From contig CAJLLT010000024.1 in assembly GCA_905207625.1 (NCBI GenBank), forward strand, positions 1-31,941: a stretch of 31,941 nucleotides of DNA. The letters run 5' to 3'. Origin of the DNA: an uncultured Eubacteriales bacterium. GTDB lineage: Bacteria; Bacillota; Clostridia; Oscillospirales; UBA644. The notes under the pieces were generated by a model that saw only the letters and a list, made by a program, of their open reading frames with translations, was not told the DNA's origin and searched no databases. Made by a program: the position numbers and the translations under genes. Within the stretch, counting starts at the first letter, position 1. The number at the start of each line of letters is the position of its first letter. Below, in pieces: positions 14,748-23,950 of the stretch.

Positions 14748-16172
14748 ATGTTTGATAATATTCATGAAGAATGCGGCGTTTTCGGCATATACTCCCCGGA
14801 CAGTTCGGTAAATGTTGCCGAAGAGACTTATATGGCCCTTTTCGCACTTCAGCACCGGGGTCAGGAGAGCTGCGGTATAGCGGTAAACGATGACGGAATG
14901 ATAGTTTCTTTCAAGGATGTTGGACTTGTTCCGGAGGTCTTTACCCCCTTTGTGCTCAACCACCTGAGCCGTGGACAGATGGCAATAGGTCATGTCCGGT
15001 ACGCCACCACAGGGTCGGCTACCCGGGAAAATGCCCAGCCGCTGGTTTCAAAGTATATTAAGGGAACCCTTGCGCTTGCCCATAACGGAAACCTGGTGAA
15101 TTCTGCGGCTTTGCGGGATGAATTGCAGCAGAACGGTGCGATATTCCAGACTACAAACGACTCGGAAGTCATGCTTTACCTGATTGCGAGGGAACGTATC
15201 GGAACTCATTCCGTGGAGGAAGCGGTTCTGAAAATGATGGATAAGCTTCAGGGTGCATATTCTATCGTGCTTATGAGTCCCCGCAAGCTGATCGCGGCAC
15301 GGGACCCCAACGGATTCAGACCTTTGTGCATGGGTAAGTTCGGTTCTTCTGTTATTTTTGCTTCAGAGAGCTGCGCCCTTGATGCTGTGGGGGCTGAATT
15401 TGTCCGTGACGTGGAACCCGGAGAGGTCATTGTTGTCGACGATGAGGGGATAAAATCGTACCGGAAGGACAAAAAATGCCGGAGCGGACTCTGCATTTTC
15501 GAATTTATTTATTTTGCCCGTCCCGATTCCGTCATAGACGGTGCGTCGGTGCATCTGGCAAGACAGGAGGCCGGAAGGTATCTTGCAAAGGAACATCCGG
15601 TAGATGCCGATCTTGTCTGCGGTGTTCCCGATTCCGGTCTTGATGCCGCCATGGGCTTTTCCCGGGAAAGCGGAATTCCGTACGGTCTGGCATTCATAAA
15701 AAACAGGTATATAGGGCGCACTTTTATTCAGTCAACCCAGAAACAGCGGGAACGTTCGGTGAAGATAAAGCTGAATGTTCTGAAAGCTGCGGTGGAAGGA
15801 AAAAGGCTTGTGGTCGTGGATGATTCCATCGTAAGGGGGACTACTACCGCCAATACCATCCGGCTTCTTAAGGAGGCCGGCGCAAAGGAAGTTCATATGC
15901 GCATATCCGCGCCGCCGTTCCTTAATCCCTGCTATTTCGGTACGGATATTGATTCAAGGGAAAACCTGATCGCATGTAAGATGTCCATAGACAAAATACG
16001 GGAACAGATCGGTGCGGACAGTCTCGGTTTTATAAGCGTTGACAACCTGATGAAGATTCCGGTGGGGTGCGGTCTCGATTTCTGCAACGGATGCTTTACC
16101 GGAAAATATCCCATAGATATACCGGAGGATTTCACACCCGGCAAGTTCGAAAACGGGATTTCCGGGAAATGA
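14748..16172 (+). CDS. purF: amidophosphoribosyltransferase PurF
   Basis: PurF makes phosphoribosylamine from PRPP and glutamine, the first committed purine step. The N-terminus MFDNIHEECGVFGI holds the nucleophile Cys9 after a short propeptide, so the precursor is probably processed. Residues about 9-235 are the glutaminase domain (RGQESCG, RYATTG, HNGNLVN). The phosphoribosyltransferase half carries the PRPP loop VVVDDSIVRGTT. Cysteines in the places used by the Bacillus-type [4Fe-4S] cluster are present (KKCRSGLC, FLNPCYF, LDFCNGCF). At 474 residues it is normal. It is in the operon between purC and purM, with gaps of about 10 bases. Confidence 0.97.
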   Translation: MFDNIHEECGVFGIYSPDSSVNVAEETYMALFALQHRGQESCGIAVNDDGMIVSFKDVGLVPEVFTPFVLNHLSRGQMAIGHVRYATTGSATRENAQPLVSKYIKGTLALAHNGNLVNSAALRDELQQNGAIFQTTNDSEVMLYLIARERIGTHSVEEAVLKMMDKLQGAYSIVLMSPRKLIAARDPNGFRPLCMGKFGSSVIFASESCALDAVGAEFVRDVEPGEVIVVDDEGIKSYRKDKKCRSGLCIFEFIYFARPDSVIDGASVHLARQEAGRYLAKEHPVDADLVCGVPDSGLDAAMGFSRESGIPYGLAFIKNRYIGRTFIQSTQKQRERSVKIKLNVLKAAVEGKRLVVVDDSIVRGTTTANTIRLLKEAGAKEVHMRISAPPFLNPCYFGTDIDSRENLIACKMSIDKIREQIGADSLGFISVDNLMKIPVGCGLDFCNGCFTGKYPIDIPEDFTPGKFENGISGK

Positions 16173-16182
16173 GGAGGAACAG

Positions 16183-17226
16183 ATGAAAAGTTACAGTGAG
16201 AGCTATAAATCGGCAGGGGTCGATGTGACCGCAGGCTATAAGAGCGTTGAGATGATGAAACAGCACGTCAAAAAGACTTTTAATTCCCAGGTCCTTCAGG
16301 ATATAGGCGGCTTCGGAGGTCTTTTTGCCCCAGATATGACCGGGGTTTCAAGCCCGGTGCTTGTTTCCGGTACCGATGGCGTCGGAACGAAGCTTAAGCT
16401 TGCGTTTCTTCTCGACAAACATGATACCGTGGGTATAGACTGTGTTGCGATGTGCGTCAACGATGTTATATGCTGCGGCGCAAAACCCTTGTTTTTCCTG
16501 GATTATATTGCCACCGGGAAGCTTGTTCCGGAAAAGATTGCGCAGATAGTAAAAGGCGTTTCCGAGGGATGTCTGCAGTCCGGCTCCGCTCTTGTCGGCG
16601 GTGAGACCGCGGAAATGCCCGGCTTTTACCCCGAAAATGAATATGATCTGGCGGGATTTTCCGTTGGCATGGCGGATCGGGCAAAGTTAATCGACGGCAG
16701 CAAGGTTAAAAAGGGTGATGTCCTTGTCGCCCTTGCTTCGTCCGGTGTTCACTCCAACGGCTTCTCTCTTGTACGTAAGATCTTTTCGCTGGATGAGCCC
16801 GGGGCGGAAAAGCGTCTGGAAAAGGTTTATTCCGGTCTCGGAAGGACTTTGGGGGAAGCTCTGATAGAACCGACGAGGATATATGTGCGCGGTATATCCG
16901 CACTGACCGGAGCTGTGGATGTCCATGCGATAAGTCATATTACAGGCGGAGGTTTCTATGAGAACATTCCCCGTATGCTTCCGGAGGGAATGAGAGCCGT
17001 TATACGGAAGGATTACGGTGTTCCGGAGCTTTTCCGTATTATACAGAAAGAGGGAAATATTCCGGAGAGGGATATGTTCAACACGTTCAATATGGGTGTG
17101 GGAATGATCGTTGCCGTCGGACAGCAGGATGCGGACGAGGCAGTCAGGATCCTCACCGGTGCCGGATACGGCTGCTTCGTCTGCGGTTACGTGGACGAGG
17201 GCGAGAAGGATGTAGTGATTCAGTGA
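16183..17226 (+). CDS. purM: AIR synthetase PurM
   Basis: PurM closes the imidazole ring of aminoimidazole ribonucleotide with ATP. The 347-residue protein has SYKSAGVDVTAGY at the start, SGTDGVGTKLKLAF, VNDVICCGAKPLFFLDY, GGETAEMPG, and AISHITGGGFYEN, all expected family motifs. A perfect GGAGG site precedes the ATG. The stop is followed by a strong hairpin at 17236, then purN. Confidence 0.97.
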   Translation: MKSYSESYKSAGVDVTAGYKSVEMMKQHVKKTFNSQVLQDIGGFGGLFAPDMTGVSSPVLVSGTDGVGTKLKLAFLLDKHDTVGIDCVAMCVNDVICCGAKPLFFLDYIATGKLVPEKIAQIVKGVSEGCLQSGSALVGGETAEMPGFYPENEYDLAGFSVGMADRAKLIDGSKVKKGDVLVALASSGVHSNGFSLVRKIFSLDEPGAEKRLEKVYSGLGRTLGEALIEPTRIYVRGISALTGAVDVHAISHITGGGFYENIPRMLPEGMRAVIRKDYGVPELFRIIQKEGNIPERDMFNTFNMGVGMIVAVGQQDADEAVRILTGAGYGCFVCGYVDEGEKDVVIQ

Positions 17227-17235
17227 TAAAAGATT

Positions 17236-17262
17236 GCCCGGGGAGGGCCTCTCTTCCCGGGC
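17236..17262 (+). terminator. GC-rich hairpin between purM and purN
   Basis: GCCCGGG (17236-17242) pairs with CCCGGGC (17256-17262), with GAG/CTC inside. The tail GGATTTCTTTATG is only weakly T-rich, so it could be a leaky terminator or an RNA-stabilising or processing hairpin. It would lower purN expression relative to the genes upstream. Confidence 0.5.
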
Positions 17263-17283
17263 GGATTTCTTTATGGGGGGACA

Positions 17284-17895
17284 ATGGATAAAAAAGCGAG
17301 AATTGCCGTCCTTGTTTCGGGCGGCGGAACGAATCTTCAGGCACTTATAGACGCTCAGTCATCGGGGATCATTTCTTCCGGTTATATTTCCGTTGTGGTT
17401 TCCGGAAAAGCGGGGGCATACGCTTTGCAAAGGGCTGAGAATGCAGGGATAGCGACGGAAACTCTTCCGAGATCCGATTATGCGGATGCTGTCGGTTACA
17501 GCCGGGCTCTGGGTGAACTGCTTGCGGGATATGATATTGATCTTGTGGTTCTTGCCGGATTCATGAGTATCCTTACCCCGGAATTCATAGACCTTTATCC
17601 GGACAGGATAATCAATGTTCATCCCTCGCTGATCCCTTCTTTCTGCGGGGAAGGGTGTTTCGGGATCAAAGTCCATCAGATGGCTCTTGATTATGGTGTC
17701 AAGGTCAGCGGGGCAACGGTTCATTTTGTCAGTCAGAAGGTTGACGGAGGCCGTATAATAGCTCAGAAGGCGGCGGAGGTCCTTGAGGGCGATACTCCGG
17801 AAACGTTGCAGCGAAGGATAATGGAACAGTGTGAGTGGGTGATCCTGCCCCGTGCAGTGGAACAGCTGTGCCGGAAAATATCGGAAAATAAATAA
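17284..17895 (+). CDS. purN: GAR transformylase PurN
   Basis: PurN formylates glycinamide ribonucleotide with 10-formyl-tetrahydrofolate. The 203-residue protein has the N-terminal SGGGTNLQAL loop, AGFMSIL, the catalytic INVHPSLIPSF segment (Asn and His) and GATVHFV with the Asp in KVDGGRII. A GGGGGG site lies shortly upstream. It is the last purine gene here. purH, purD, purL, purK and purB are not in the window and must lie elsewhere. Confidence 0.96.
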   Translation: MDKKARIAVLVSGGGTNLQALIDAQSSGIISSGYISVVVSGKAGAYALQRAENAGIATETLPRSDYADAVGYSRALGELLAGYDIDLVVLAGFMSILTPEFIDLYPDRIINVHPSLIPSFCGEGCFGIKVHQMALDYGVKVSGATVHFVSQKVDGGRIIAQKAAEVLEGDTPETLQRRIMEQCEWVILPRAVEQLCRKISENK

Positions 17896-17945
17896 GATTC
17901 TGGGTGGGAAAGAGCCTGTATTTATTAAATATTTTGTAAAGGTAC

Positions 17946-17974
17946 TTGAATTTTTTCGTAATTTAGTGTATAAT
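17946..17974 (+). promoter_or_regulatory. sigma-A-type promoter of the rnf operon
   Basis: TTGAAT, 17 bases, TATAAT, about 80 bases before rnfC. A perfect dyad follows at the expected start of transcription. Confidence 0.72.
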
Positions 17975-17979
17975 GTATG

Positions 17980-18002
17980 CAGACCCGTAATATACGGGTC
18001 TG
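17980..18002 (+). promoter_or_regulatory. 10-base-pair dyad at the rnf transcript start
   Basis: CAGACCCGTA (17980-17989), three bases, TACGGGTCTG (17993-18002). It begins 6 bases after the -10 box. This is either a repressor operator covering the start site or a stable hairpin at the 5' end of the message. There is no T-tract, so it is not a terminator. It does not look like a Rex site. Confidence 0.6.
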
Positions 18003-18053
18003 TAAGTCTGTATGTGAAATCCAATATTGCATATTTGTTGAGAGGTGCTTTCC

Positions 18054-19364
18054 GTGGCGTTTTTTTTCAGAGGAGGCGTGCATCCCGAATATAACAAAGA
18101 CCGTACCGGTGCCAGTCCCGTTGAGGAGATTTCCGCCCCGGAAACGGTCATCGTTCCCATGCTCCAGCATACGGGGGAGATGTGCCGCCCCCTGGTTTCC
18201 GTGGGGGAAAGGGTTCTTCTCGGTCAGAAAATAGGTGACGGAGATCCGGAAAAGTCCTGCCCGGTACACGCTTCCGTTGCCGGAATCGTCCGCGACATCG
18301 GGAATTATTGGCATCCGTCGGGTGTCAGGGTTCCCTCAGTAGTAATAGATAACGATTTCAGTGAGGAACGGGATACCACACTGCCCGTCTGTGAAGATCC
18401 GTCACGTCTTACCCCTGAAGAGATAATTGCGTATGCCCGGGAAGCCGGGATAGTGGGGATGGGCGGATCCGCTTTTCCTCTTCATGCAAAGCTTATTCAG
18501 GCACGCCGCAAAAAGGTTGATGTTATAATAATCAACGGCACTGAATGTGAGCCCCTGCTTACTGCGGATCACCGTGCCATGGTGGAATACCCCCGTACTA
18601 TAGTCAACGGAATAAAACTTATAATGCGCTGCCTCGGCAAAAAGGATGCGTTTGTGGCTATAGAGGCGAATAAACCCGATGCAGTGGCAACCATGTCCAC
18701 CACCGTAGCCGACACATCCATAACGGTTTTTGAATTGCCTCCGAAATATCCTCAGGGCGGGGAAAAACAGCTTATCAAATCCATTACCGGCAGAGAAGTT
18801 CCCCCGGACAAGCTGCCTATGGATATCGGTTGCGTGATATTCAATGTCGATACCTGTGCGTCCCTGTACCGTGCGGTTATAAAGGGAAGACCCCTGACGA
18901 AGAGAATATGCACCGTCACCGGGTCGGCGGTTGCCAACCCGAAAAATCTCCTGGTCCGCCTCGGAACACCTTTCCGCAATCTGTTTGAGACCTGCGGCGG
19001 ATTCTGTGCCGATCCGTATAAGATTATAGCGGGCGGTCCGATGATGGGAATGGCCCAGCATTCACTGGATACCCCCGTCATAAAAAGTACTTCCGGGCTC
19101 CTCGCCTTTTCCGGCGGAGAAGAGAGCTTTTCCGACAGCCACCGGTGTATACGGTGCGGCAGATGCATAAGTTCCTGCCCCATGCGTCTTATGCCGTCAA
19201 TGATATATATGTACGCGGAAAAAGACGAGTTTGACCGATGCGGACAGCTCAATGTTTCCGATTGCATCGAGTGCGGTTGCTGTGCCTATGTATGTCCCGC
19301 AAAGCTTCCCTTGGTTCAGGCGATGCAGATGGCAAAGGGACATTTGCCCAAGGACGCGGACTGA
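18054..19364 (+). CDS. rnfC: Rnf complex subunit RnfC
   Basis: RnfC is the peripheral NADH-binding, iron-sulfur subunit of the ferredoxin:NAD+ oxidoreductase that pumps Na+ or H+. The mature-looking start is FFRGGVHPEYNK. GMGGSAFPLHAKL and INGTECEPLLTADH (the NADH/FMN fold shared with NuoF) follow, and two [4Fe-4S] motifs lie at the C-terminus (CIRCGRCISSCP and CIECGCCAYVCP). The GTG at 18054 is chosen because GAGAGG lies 8 bases before it, whereas the GTG at 18045 overlaps that site. At 436 residues the length is typical. It is the first gene of rnfCDGEAB. Confidence 0.96.
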   Translation: MAFFFRGGVHPEYNKDRTGASPVEEISAPETVIVPMLQHTGEMCRPLVSVGERVLLGQKIGDGDPEKSCPVHASVAGIVRDIGNYWHPSGVRVPSVVIDNDFSEERDTTLPVCEDPSRLTPEEIIAYAREAGIVGMGGSAFPLHAKLIQARRKKVDVIIINGTECEPLLTADHRAMVEYPRTIVNGIKLIMRCLGKKDAFVAIEANKPDAVATMSTTVADTSITVFELPPKYPQGGEKQLIKSITGREVPPDKLPMDIGCVIFNVDTCASLYRAVIKGRPLTKRICTVTGSAVANPKNLLVRLGTPFRNLFETCGGFCADPYKIIAGGPMMGMAQHSLDTPVIKSTSGLLAFSGGEESFSDSHRCIRCGRCISSCPMRLMPSMIYMYAEKDEFDRCGQLNVSDCIECGCCAYVCPAKLPLVQAMQMAKGHLPKDAD

Positions 19365-19388
19365 AAACTCTGAAATGAGGTAAAGCTG

Positions 19389-20411
19389 ATGCCGAAACGT
19401 TTTCTTGTAAATTCATCTCCACATTACCGTGCGGAATGGACGACCCGCACCGTGATGGGAGACGTTATAATAGCCTTGCTTCCTGCCGTTGCCGCAGCCA
19501 CGGTTTTTTTCGGTCTGAGAGCTTTGGTGATGACTGTTGTATCCGTAGCCGGATGTATCGCTTCGGAGACCCTCTACAACGCAATCGCCAAGAAAAATAA
19601 CACTATTTCCGACCTTTCCTGCGTGGTTACCGGAATGCTTATTGCATTCTGCGTTCCCGTTGCGGCTCCGTACTGGCTTGTGGTCATCGGTGATGTTTTC
19701 GCCATTGTCGTGGTGAAGATGCTTTTTGGCGGACTGGGAAAAAACTTCCTCAATCCTGCCCTTGCGGGACGGGCGTTTCTGTTTTCCTGGCCCTCACTGA
19801 TGACAACGTTTACCGCACCCATGCTCAACACCGCTCTTCCCGTGTTCAGTGACCCCGTATTTTCCGTCTCCGACGTTTCGGAATACATAGATTCAATCTC
19901 CTCAGCCACACCGCTTGAAAGTCTGAAATCCGGAGTGATGCCTTCCGGGGGACTGTGGTCGCTTTTTGTGGGAAACCATGCCGGAAGCATAGGGGAGACC
20001 TGCTCTCTGGTACTTATTCTCGGCGGCGTATTTCTGCTTTTCCGTCGAGTCATATCCTGGCACATACCCGTTTCTTATCTCGGCACCGTTGCTCTTCTGA
20101 CTTTTGTTTTCCCCCGTAACGGCAAGCCGTTTGACGTAAACTTCATGCTCGCCGAACTGTTCAGCGGAGGCCTTATGCTTGCCGCGTTTTTTATGGCAAC
20201 GGATCATTCCACGAGCCCCATGACCGGAAAAGGCAGACTTATATACGGCTGCGGCTGCGGATTGCTTACGGTTCTGTTACGGTATTACGGCGGATATCCT
20301 GAAGGGGTCGGATATGCCATACTTCTGATGAATATTTTTGCCCTTTCCCTGGATAAGATCACCGCACCCAAACGCTACGGAATAGGAGGCGGATACCATG
20401 TCGGAAAATGA
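19389..20411 (+). CDS. rnfD: Rnf complex subunit RnfD
   Basis: RnfD is the integral membrane subunit with covalently bound FMN. The 340-residue protein begins SSPHYRAEWTT and has about eight to nine hydrophobic helices. The FMN-attachment region reads SSATPLESL, with the Thr of the S-x-A-T motif present. FLNPALAGRAFLF and ATDHSTSPM are further family segments. It starts 24 bases after rnfC and overlaps the rnfG start by 14 bases, which implies coupled translation. Confidence 0.95.
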   Translation: MPKRFLVNSSPHYRAEWTTRTVMGDVIIALLPAVAAATVFFGLRALVMTVVSVAGCIASETLYNAIAKKNNTISDLSCVVTGMLIAFCVPVAAPYWLVVIGDVFAIVVVKMLFGGLGKNFLNPALAGRAFLFSWPSLMTTFTAPMLNTALPVFSDPVFSVSDVSEYIDSISSATPLESLKSGVMPSGGLWSLFVGNHAGSIGETCSLVLILGGVFLLFRRVISWHIPVSYLGTVALLTFVFPRNGKPFDVNFMLAELFSGGLMLAAFFMATDHSTSPMTGKGRLIYGCGCGLLTVLLRYYGGYPEGVGYAILLMNIFALSLDKITAPKRYGIGGGYHVGK

Positions 20412-21729
20412 TAAGGAAATAACTCCCGGGAAAAATGATACCGGATCAGAGCAAGGTATCCTGACCGACTGGGATGAAATCTCCGAGCTGGCGGAAATTC
20501 CGCAAATGCCTGATCTGTCCGAATTGGCGGAATTTGCGGAGTTTGAAACGATAGCAAAGACTTCCGAGATCCCGAAGGCGGAAGCGGAGGAAGAACTCCG
20601 GCTCGAAGCTGAGGAGGAAGAGGAGCTGGAGGAAAAGAGAAAAGCCTCAAATCACAGCTTTTTTGTGGGAAAAAAGAAGGTTGAGAAAAACCGGAGGGAA
20701 AAGAAGTATTCCCGGGATGACTCTTCTTCAGATGATTCGCTGAAGAATGGGAATGACTCTTCCGATTCCGTGGAGAAGCCTGCGATAACGGGAGATCCGG
20801 CACCGGCGGTTGCCGCAGAAGCCCCGGGGGAAGGAAGAATTCCCGAGGAAACGGCGCCTGTCAGCAATGAGGACGGAGAAGGCGACGGAAAAGCTCCGAT
20901 TTCCGGTTTCCTGACAGATGTTTCGGGCGAGGTTCCGGTGAGTACGAGAAAATCCGCTGCTGCGGATAAAGATATACCCGGGAAAAAATCTCCCGGCAGA
21001 AGGGGAGATCTGTCCCGCAGAAATACGGGCAGAATTATCCGGAAAGCGAATATCCACAAGGATGAACCAACCGACCGTGGGGATGATGAGACCGTTACGG
21101 AGAGGGAGATAGCCGCCGACCGTGAAACAGCGGATGAGCTGGTCCCGTCCGTACGCTCTTCCCGGGGATTCGAGGTCGATAAGCTCTCCTTCAGACTGAT
21201 GATAATTGCCGCGTCTGTGGCTCTGGTTCTCTCTCTTGTTCATTTCCTTACCAAGGACAGGATAGACCGTAATCTCAATGAGGCGGACAATGCCGCAAGA
21301 AGCGAGCTTTTTGTTACCGCCGGTTCTTTTGTAAGACTTGATATTTCCGGGCTCCCCGGCATCTCAAAGAGTGTCCGTGCCATATATGCCGCCCGGGCAG
21401 AGGAGACCTCTGACAACGTAGGATACTGTGTCAACGTTACCGTAAGCGGTTACGGCGGAGATATAAACATGATTGTGGGGGTATCGAATTCGGTTACCGT
21501 AAACGGTGTTGTGGTGACGGAAAGCTCCGAGACTGTCGGAAACTGGCAGTCTGCGCTGTCCGCCGGCGGAAATCTGATAAGCTCCCTGGTCAATGCCTCA
21601 GCCTCTTCGATTTATTCTGTTGAAGTTGTTTCCGGTGCTACGGTGACTTCCCAGGCTGTCATAGACGGTGTTGCGGATGCTCTCGGTGCTGTCGCGGAAT
21701 TACTCAGCACAGGTGAAATGTATGAATGA
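20398..21729 (+). CDS. rnfG: Rnf complex subunit RnfG with a long disordered N-terminal arm
   Basis: RnfG is the second covalent-FMN subunit, with one membrane anchor and an extracellular FMN domain. The usual part is at the C-terminus: the helix at about 266-284 (FRLMIIAASVALVLSLVHF), the domain at 290-443, and the flavinylation motif SGATVTS (412-418, FMN on Thr415). In front stands an unusual arm of about 255 residues. It is very acidic to residue 80, then alternates Ser/Asp-rich and Lys/Arg-rich parts with many Pro and Gly, so it is predicted to be disordered and cytoplasmic. Ordinary RnfG proteins are near 200 residues. The long start is supported by AGGAGG 8 bases before the ATG inside the end of rnfD. 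Confidence 0.93.
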   Translation: MSENDKEITPGKNDTGSEQGILTDWDEISELAEIPQMPDLSELAEFAEFETIAKTSEIPKAEAEEELRLEAEEEEELEEKRKASNHSFFVGKKKVEKNRREKKYSRDDSSSDDSLKNGNDSSDSVEKPAITGDPAPAVAAEAPGEGRIPEETAPVSNEDGEGDGKAPISGFLTDVSGEVPVSTRKSAAADKDIPGKKSPGRRGDLSRRNTGRIIRKANIHKDEPTDRGDDETVTEREIAADRETADELVPSVRSSRGFEVDKLSFRLMIIAASVALVLSLVHFLTKDRIDRNLNEADNAARSELFVTAGSFVRLDISGLPGISKSVRAIYAARAEETSDNVGYCVNVTVSGYGGDINMIVGVSNSVTVNGVVVTESSETVGNWQSALSAGGNLISSLVNASASSIYSVEVVSGATVTSQAVIDGVADALGAVAELLSTGEMYE

Positions 21730-22378
21730 AATCAAAAAAGCGAACACTGCGGACTCTCTGAACCGGAAAAGGGCAAAAAGACTTTATGCCAAAGTCTTAC
21801 GGGACGGTATCCTTGACAGAAATCCCATATTTGTTCAGATGCTGGGGCTTTGCCCCGCCCTTGCGGTCTCCACTACAGTTCTCAACGGCATCGGTATGGG
21901 TATTGCGTTTACCTTTGTCCTTGTGTTCTCAAATCTTTTCGTGTCTCTGCTGCGGAAATATATTCCCCCGAAAATACGGATCCCCGGATATATAGTGATA
22001 ATATCCGGATTTGTGACCGTGGTGGAAATGCTGATGCAGGCATTTTTGCCATCGCTTGCTTCATCTTTGGGTATTTTCGTCCCGCTTATAGTTGTAAACT
22101 GTGTCATTCTCGGAAGGGCGGAAACCTTTGCCTCAAAGAATACGCCTTTGATTTCCGTTGCGGACGGTCTCGCCAACGGAGCGGGGTTCACCGGTGCGCT
22201 AATTGTTGTTTCCGCTGTAAGGGAGCTTCTCGGGCGGGGAACCCTGTTCGGTTTTACCGTTCTCGGTGGAAAGTTTTCCCCCATGCTTCTTCTTACCCTC
22301 CCGGCGGGAGGATTCCTTGTTCTCGGTTTTGCCGCTGCCGCATTCCGTGCCATTATGGGGAAACGGGAGGTAAAGTGA
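21722..22378 (+). CDS. rnfE: Rnf complex subunit RnfE
   Basis: RnfE is an integral membrane subunit of about six helices, paired with RnfA, and carries part of the membrane iron-sulfur site. Family marks are DRNPIFVQMLGLCPALAVS and VPLIVVNCVILGRAE; the cysteines in LGLCP and VNCVIL are the conserved ones. The start at 21722 overlaps the end of rnfG by 8 bases, with GGTG upstream. This start gives 218 residues and a basic 25-residue head before the first conserved motif, somewhat longer than usual. The stop is followed at once by rnfA. Confidence 0.95.
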   Translation: MNEIKKANTADSLNRKRAKRLYAKVLRDGILDRNPIFVQMLGLCPALAVSTTVLNGIGMGIAFTFVLVFSNLFVSLLRKYIPPKIRIPGYIVIISGFVTVVEMLMQAFLPSLASSLGIFVPLIVVNCVILGRAETFASKNTPLISVADGLANGAGFTGALIVVSAVRELLGRGTLFGFTVLGGKFSPMLLLTLPAGGFLVLGFAAAAFRAIMGKREVK

Positions 22379-22379
22379 G

Positions 22380-22964
22380 ATGATAAACCTTATTCTTATC
22401 TCCATCGCCGCCATACTTACCGAAAATTTTGTGCTGGTGAAATTCCTTGGCTGCTGCCCATTTATCGGGGTTTCCGGAAAGACCGGTTCCGCCGTGGGAA
22501 TGGGCGTCTCGGTCATATTTACCATGACCGTGGCTTCCGCTGTCACCTGGCCTGTGTATCACTTTGCACTTGTCCCACTGGGATTGGAATACATGAAGAC
22601 GGTGGTCTTTGTTCTTATCATCGCGGCGATAGTGCAGCTTATTGAGCTTTTTATGCAGAAAAAGATCCCTTCCATCTATTCTGCGCTGGGGATATATCTG
22701 CCTCTTATCACAACCAACTGTGCCGTTCTGGGCGTTGCCCTTCTGAATATCTCCAAGGATTATTCCTTCATTGAATCCGTGGTCTACGGTTTTGCCGCCG
22801 GAGTCGGATTCCTGCTTGCTATATTCCTCATGTCCCTGATTAGGGAACGTATCAACTACGCCGATATTCCCGGTCCGTTCCGGGGCTATCCCATAATACT
22901 GCTTGCGGCAGCGTTGCTGAGCATGGCGTTTATGGGATTCAGGGGTATGAGCCTTCCGTTCTGA
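22380..22964 (+). CDS. rnfA: Rnf complex subunit RnfA
   Basis: RnfA is the six-helix partner of RnfE. The 194-residue protein shows TENFVLVKFLGCCPFIGVS near the N-terminus and YLPLITTNCAVLGVAL in the middle, with the conserved cysteines for the RnfA/RnfE cluster. It starts two bases after the rnfE stop, using a GGGAGG site at the end of rnfE, and is followed at 20 bases by rnfB. Confidence 0.97.
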   Translation: MINLILISIAAILTENFVLVKFLGCCPFIGVSGKTGSAVGMGVSVIFTMTVASAVTWPVYHFALVPLGLEYMKTVVFVLIIAAIVQLIELFMQKKIPSIYSALGIYLPLITTNCAVLGVALLNISKDYSFIESVVYGFAAGVGFLLAIFLMSLIRERINYADIPGPFRGYPIILLAAALLSMAFMGFRGMSLPF

Positions 22965-22984
22965 TGTGAAAGGGAAAAAACGAC

Positions 22985-23950
22985 ATGATACAGATTCTTT
23001 TTGCCGTTTTGGTCATGGCTATACTGGGACTTGTTCTCGGACTGGTCATCTCTCTTGCGGGTAAAGCTTTTTATGTAAGGACGGATGAGCGGGTTGACCG
23101 GGTCAGGGAGCTGTTGCCCGGTGCCAACTGCGGCGCCTGCGGTTATCCGTCCTGCAATGAGTATGCTCGCAATGTGGTCAAAAAGGGAGAGAAAACCAAC
23201 AGGTGTACCGTGGGTGGGGATAAGACTGCCGCCAGGATAGCAAAGATAATGGGTTCCGCACCCGATAAGACCCGGCGCATGAGAGCTCAGGTCATGTGCT
23301 GCGGAACTAATCGCCTTGCTTCGAAAAAGTATAATTACGAAGGTCTCCGTGACTGCCTTTCCGTAGCCAAACTCGGCAATGGCCCGAAGGATTGCTCCGA
23401 CGGATGTATAGGCCTGGGAACCTGTGTCAAGACCTGTCCTTTCGGAGCTATAAAGCTTGAAAACGGTGTTGCCGCGGTTCAGCACGAAAAATGCCGCGGA
23501 TGCGGAGCCTGTGCTTCCATCTGTCCGCAGAATATAATAAATCTCATTCCCTATGACGCTGACATCTGGGTCGGATGCAGTTCTCACGGTCGGGGCGCTT
23601 CGGTGAGAAATATCTGTAAGGTTGGCTGTACAAGCTGTGGCGAATGTGTAAACGTATGTCCCTCCGGTGCCATAAGCATAAGGGACGACCTTGCCGTAAT
23701 AGATTACGGCAAATGTATAAACTGCGGGGCATGTGTAAGTAAATGTCCACGGGGTATCATACGTTCCGGTATGGATCAGCTGACAAAGGGAACTTTTATC
23801 ACATCCACACCTGCCCCGGATGACGGAGAACAACCGAAACCCAGGCAGGAGAGGCTGTTTACCGAGGATTATATTGAATTCGGTACCGCTACCACAAGTC
23901 CCGGTTCTGAACTTGAGGTAACTGAAGATGATAATAAAACGCAGGCGTAA
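22985..23950 (+). CDS. rnfB: Rnf complex subunit RnfB
   Basis: RnfB takes electrons from ferredoxin. The 321-residue protein has an N-terminal membrane anchor (about residues 3-25), then the four-Fe cluster domain GANCGACGYPSCNEYA with a later Cys. Several CxxCxxCxxxCP ferredoxin motifs follow (for example CRGCGACASICP and CINCGACVSKCP). A Pro/Asp/Glu-rich tail of about 50 residues follows the last cluster. The tail end overlaps the next small gene. It is the last classical subunit of the operon. Confidence 0.96.
   Translation: MIQILFAVLVMAILGLVLGLVISLAGKAFYVRTDERVDRVRELLPGANCGACGYPSCNEYARNVVKKGEKTNRCTVGGDKTAARIAKIMGSAPDKTRRMRAQVMCCGTNRLASKKYNYEGLRDCLSVAKLGNGPKDCSDGCIGLGTCVKTCPFGAIKLENGVAAVQHEKCRGCGACASICPQNIINLIPYDADIWVGCSSHGRGASVRNICKVGCTSCGECVNVCPSGAISIRDDLAVIDYGKCINCGACVSKCPRGIIRSGMDQLTKGTFITSTPAPDDGEQPKPRQERLFTEDYIEFGTATTSPGSELEVTEDDNKTQA

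Noticed and set aside
13869..14993. 374-codon open frame on the minus strand
   Set aside because: It is antisense to purE, purC and purF and shows no recognisable motif.
22886..23833. 315-codon open frame on the minus strand
   Set aside because: It is antisense to rnfA and rnfB; the Cys-rich codons of rnfB make stop-free shadows.
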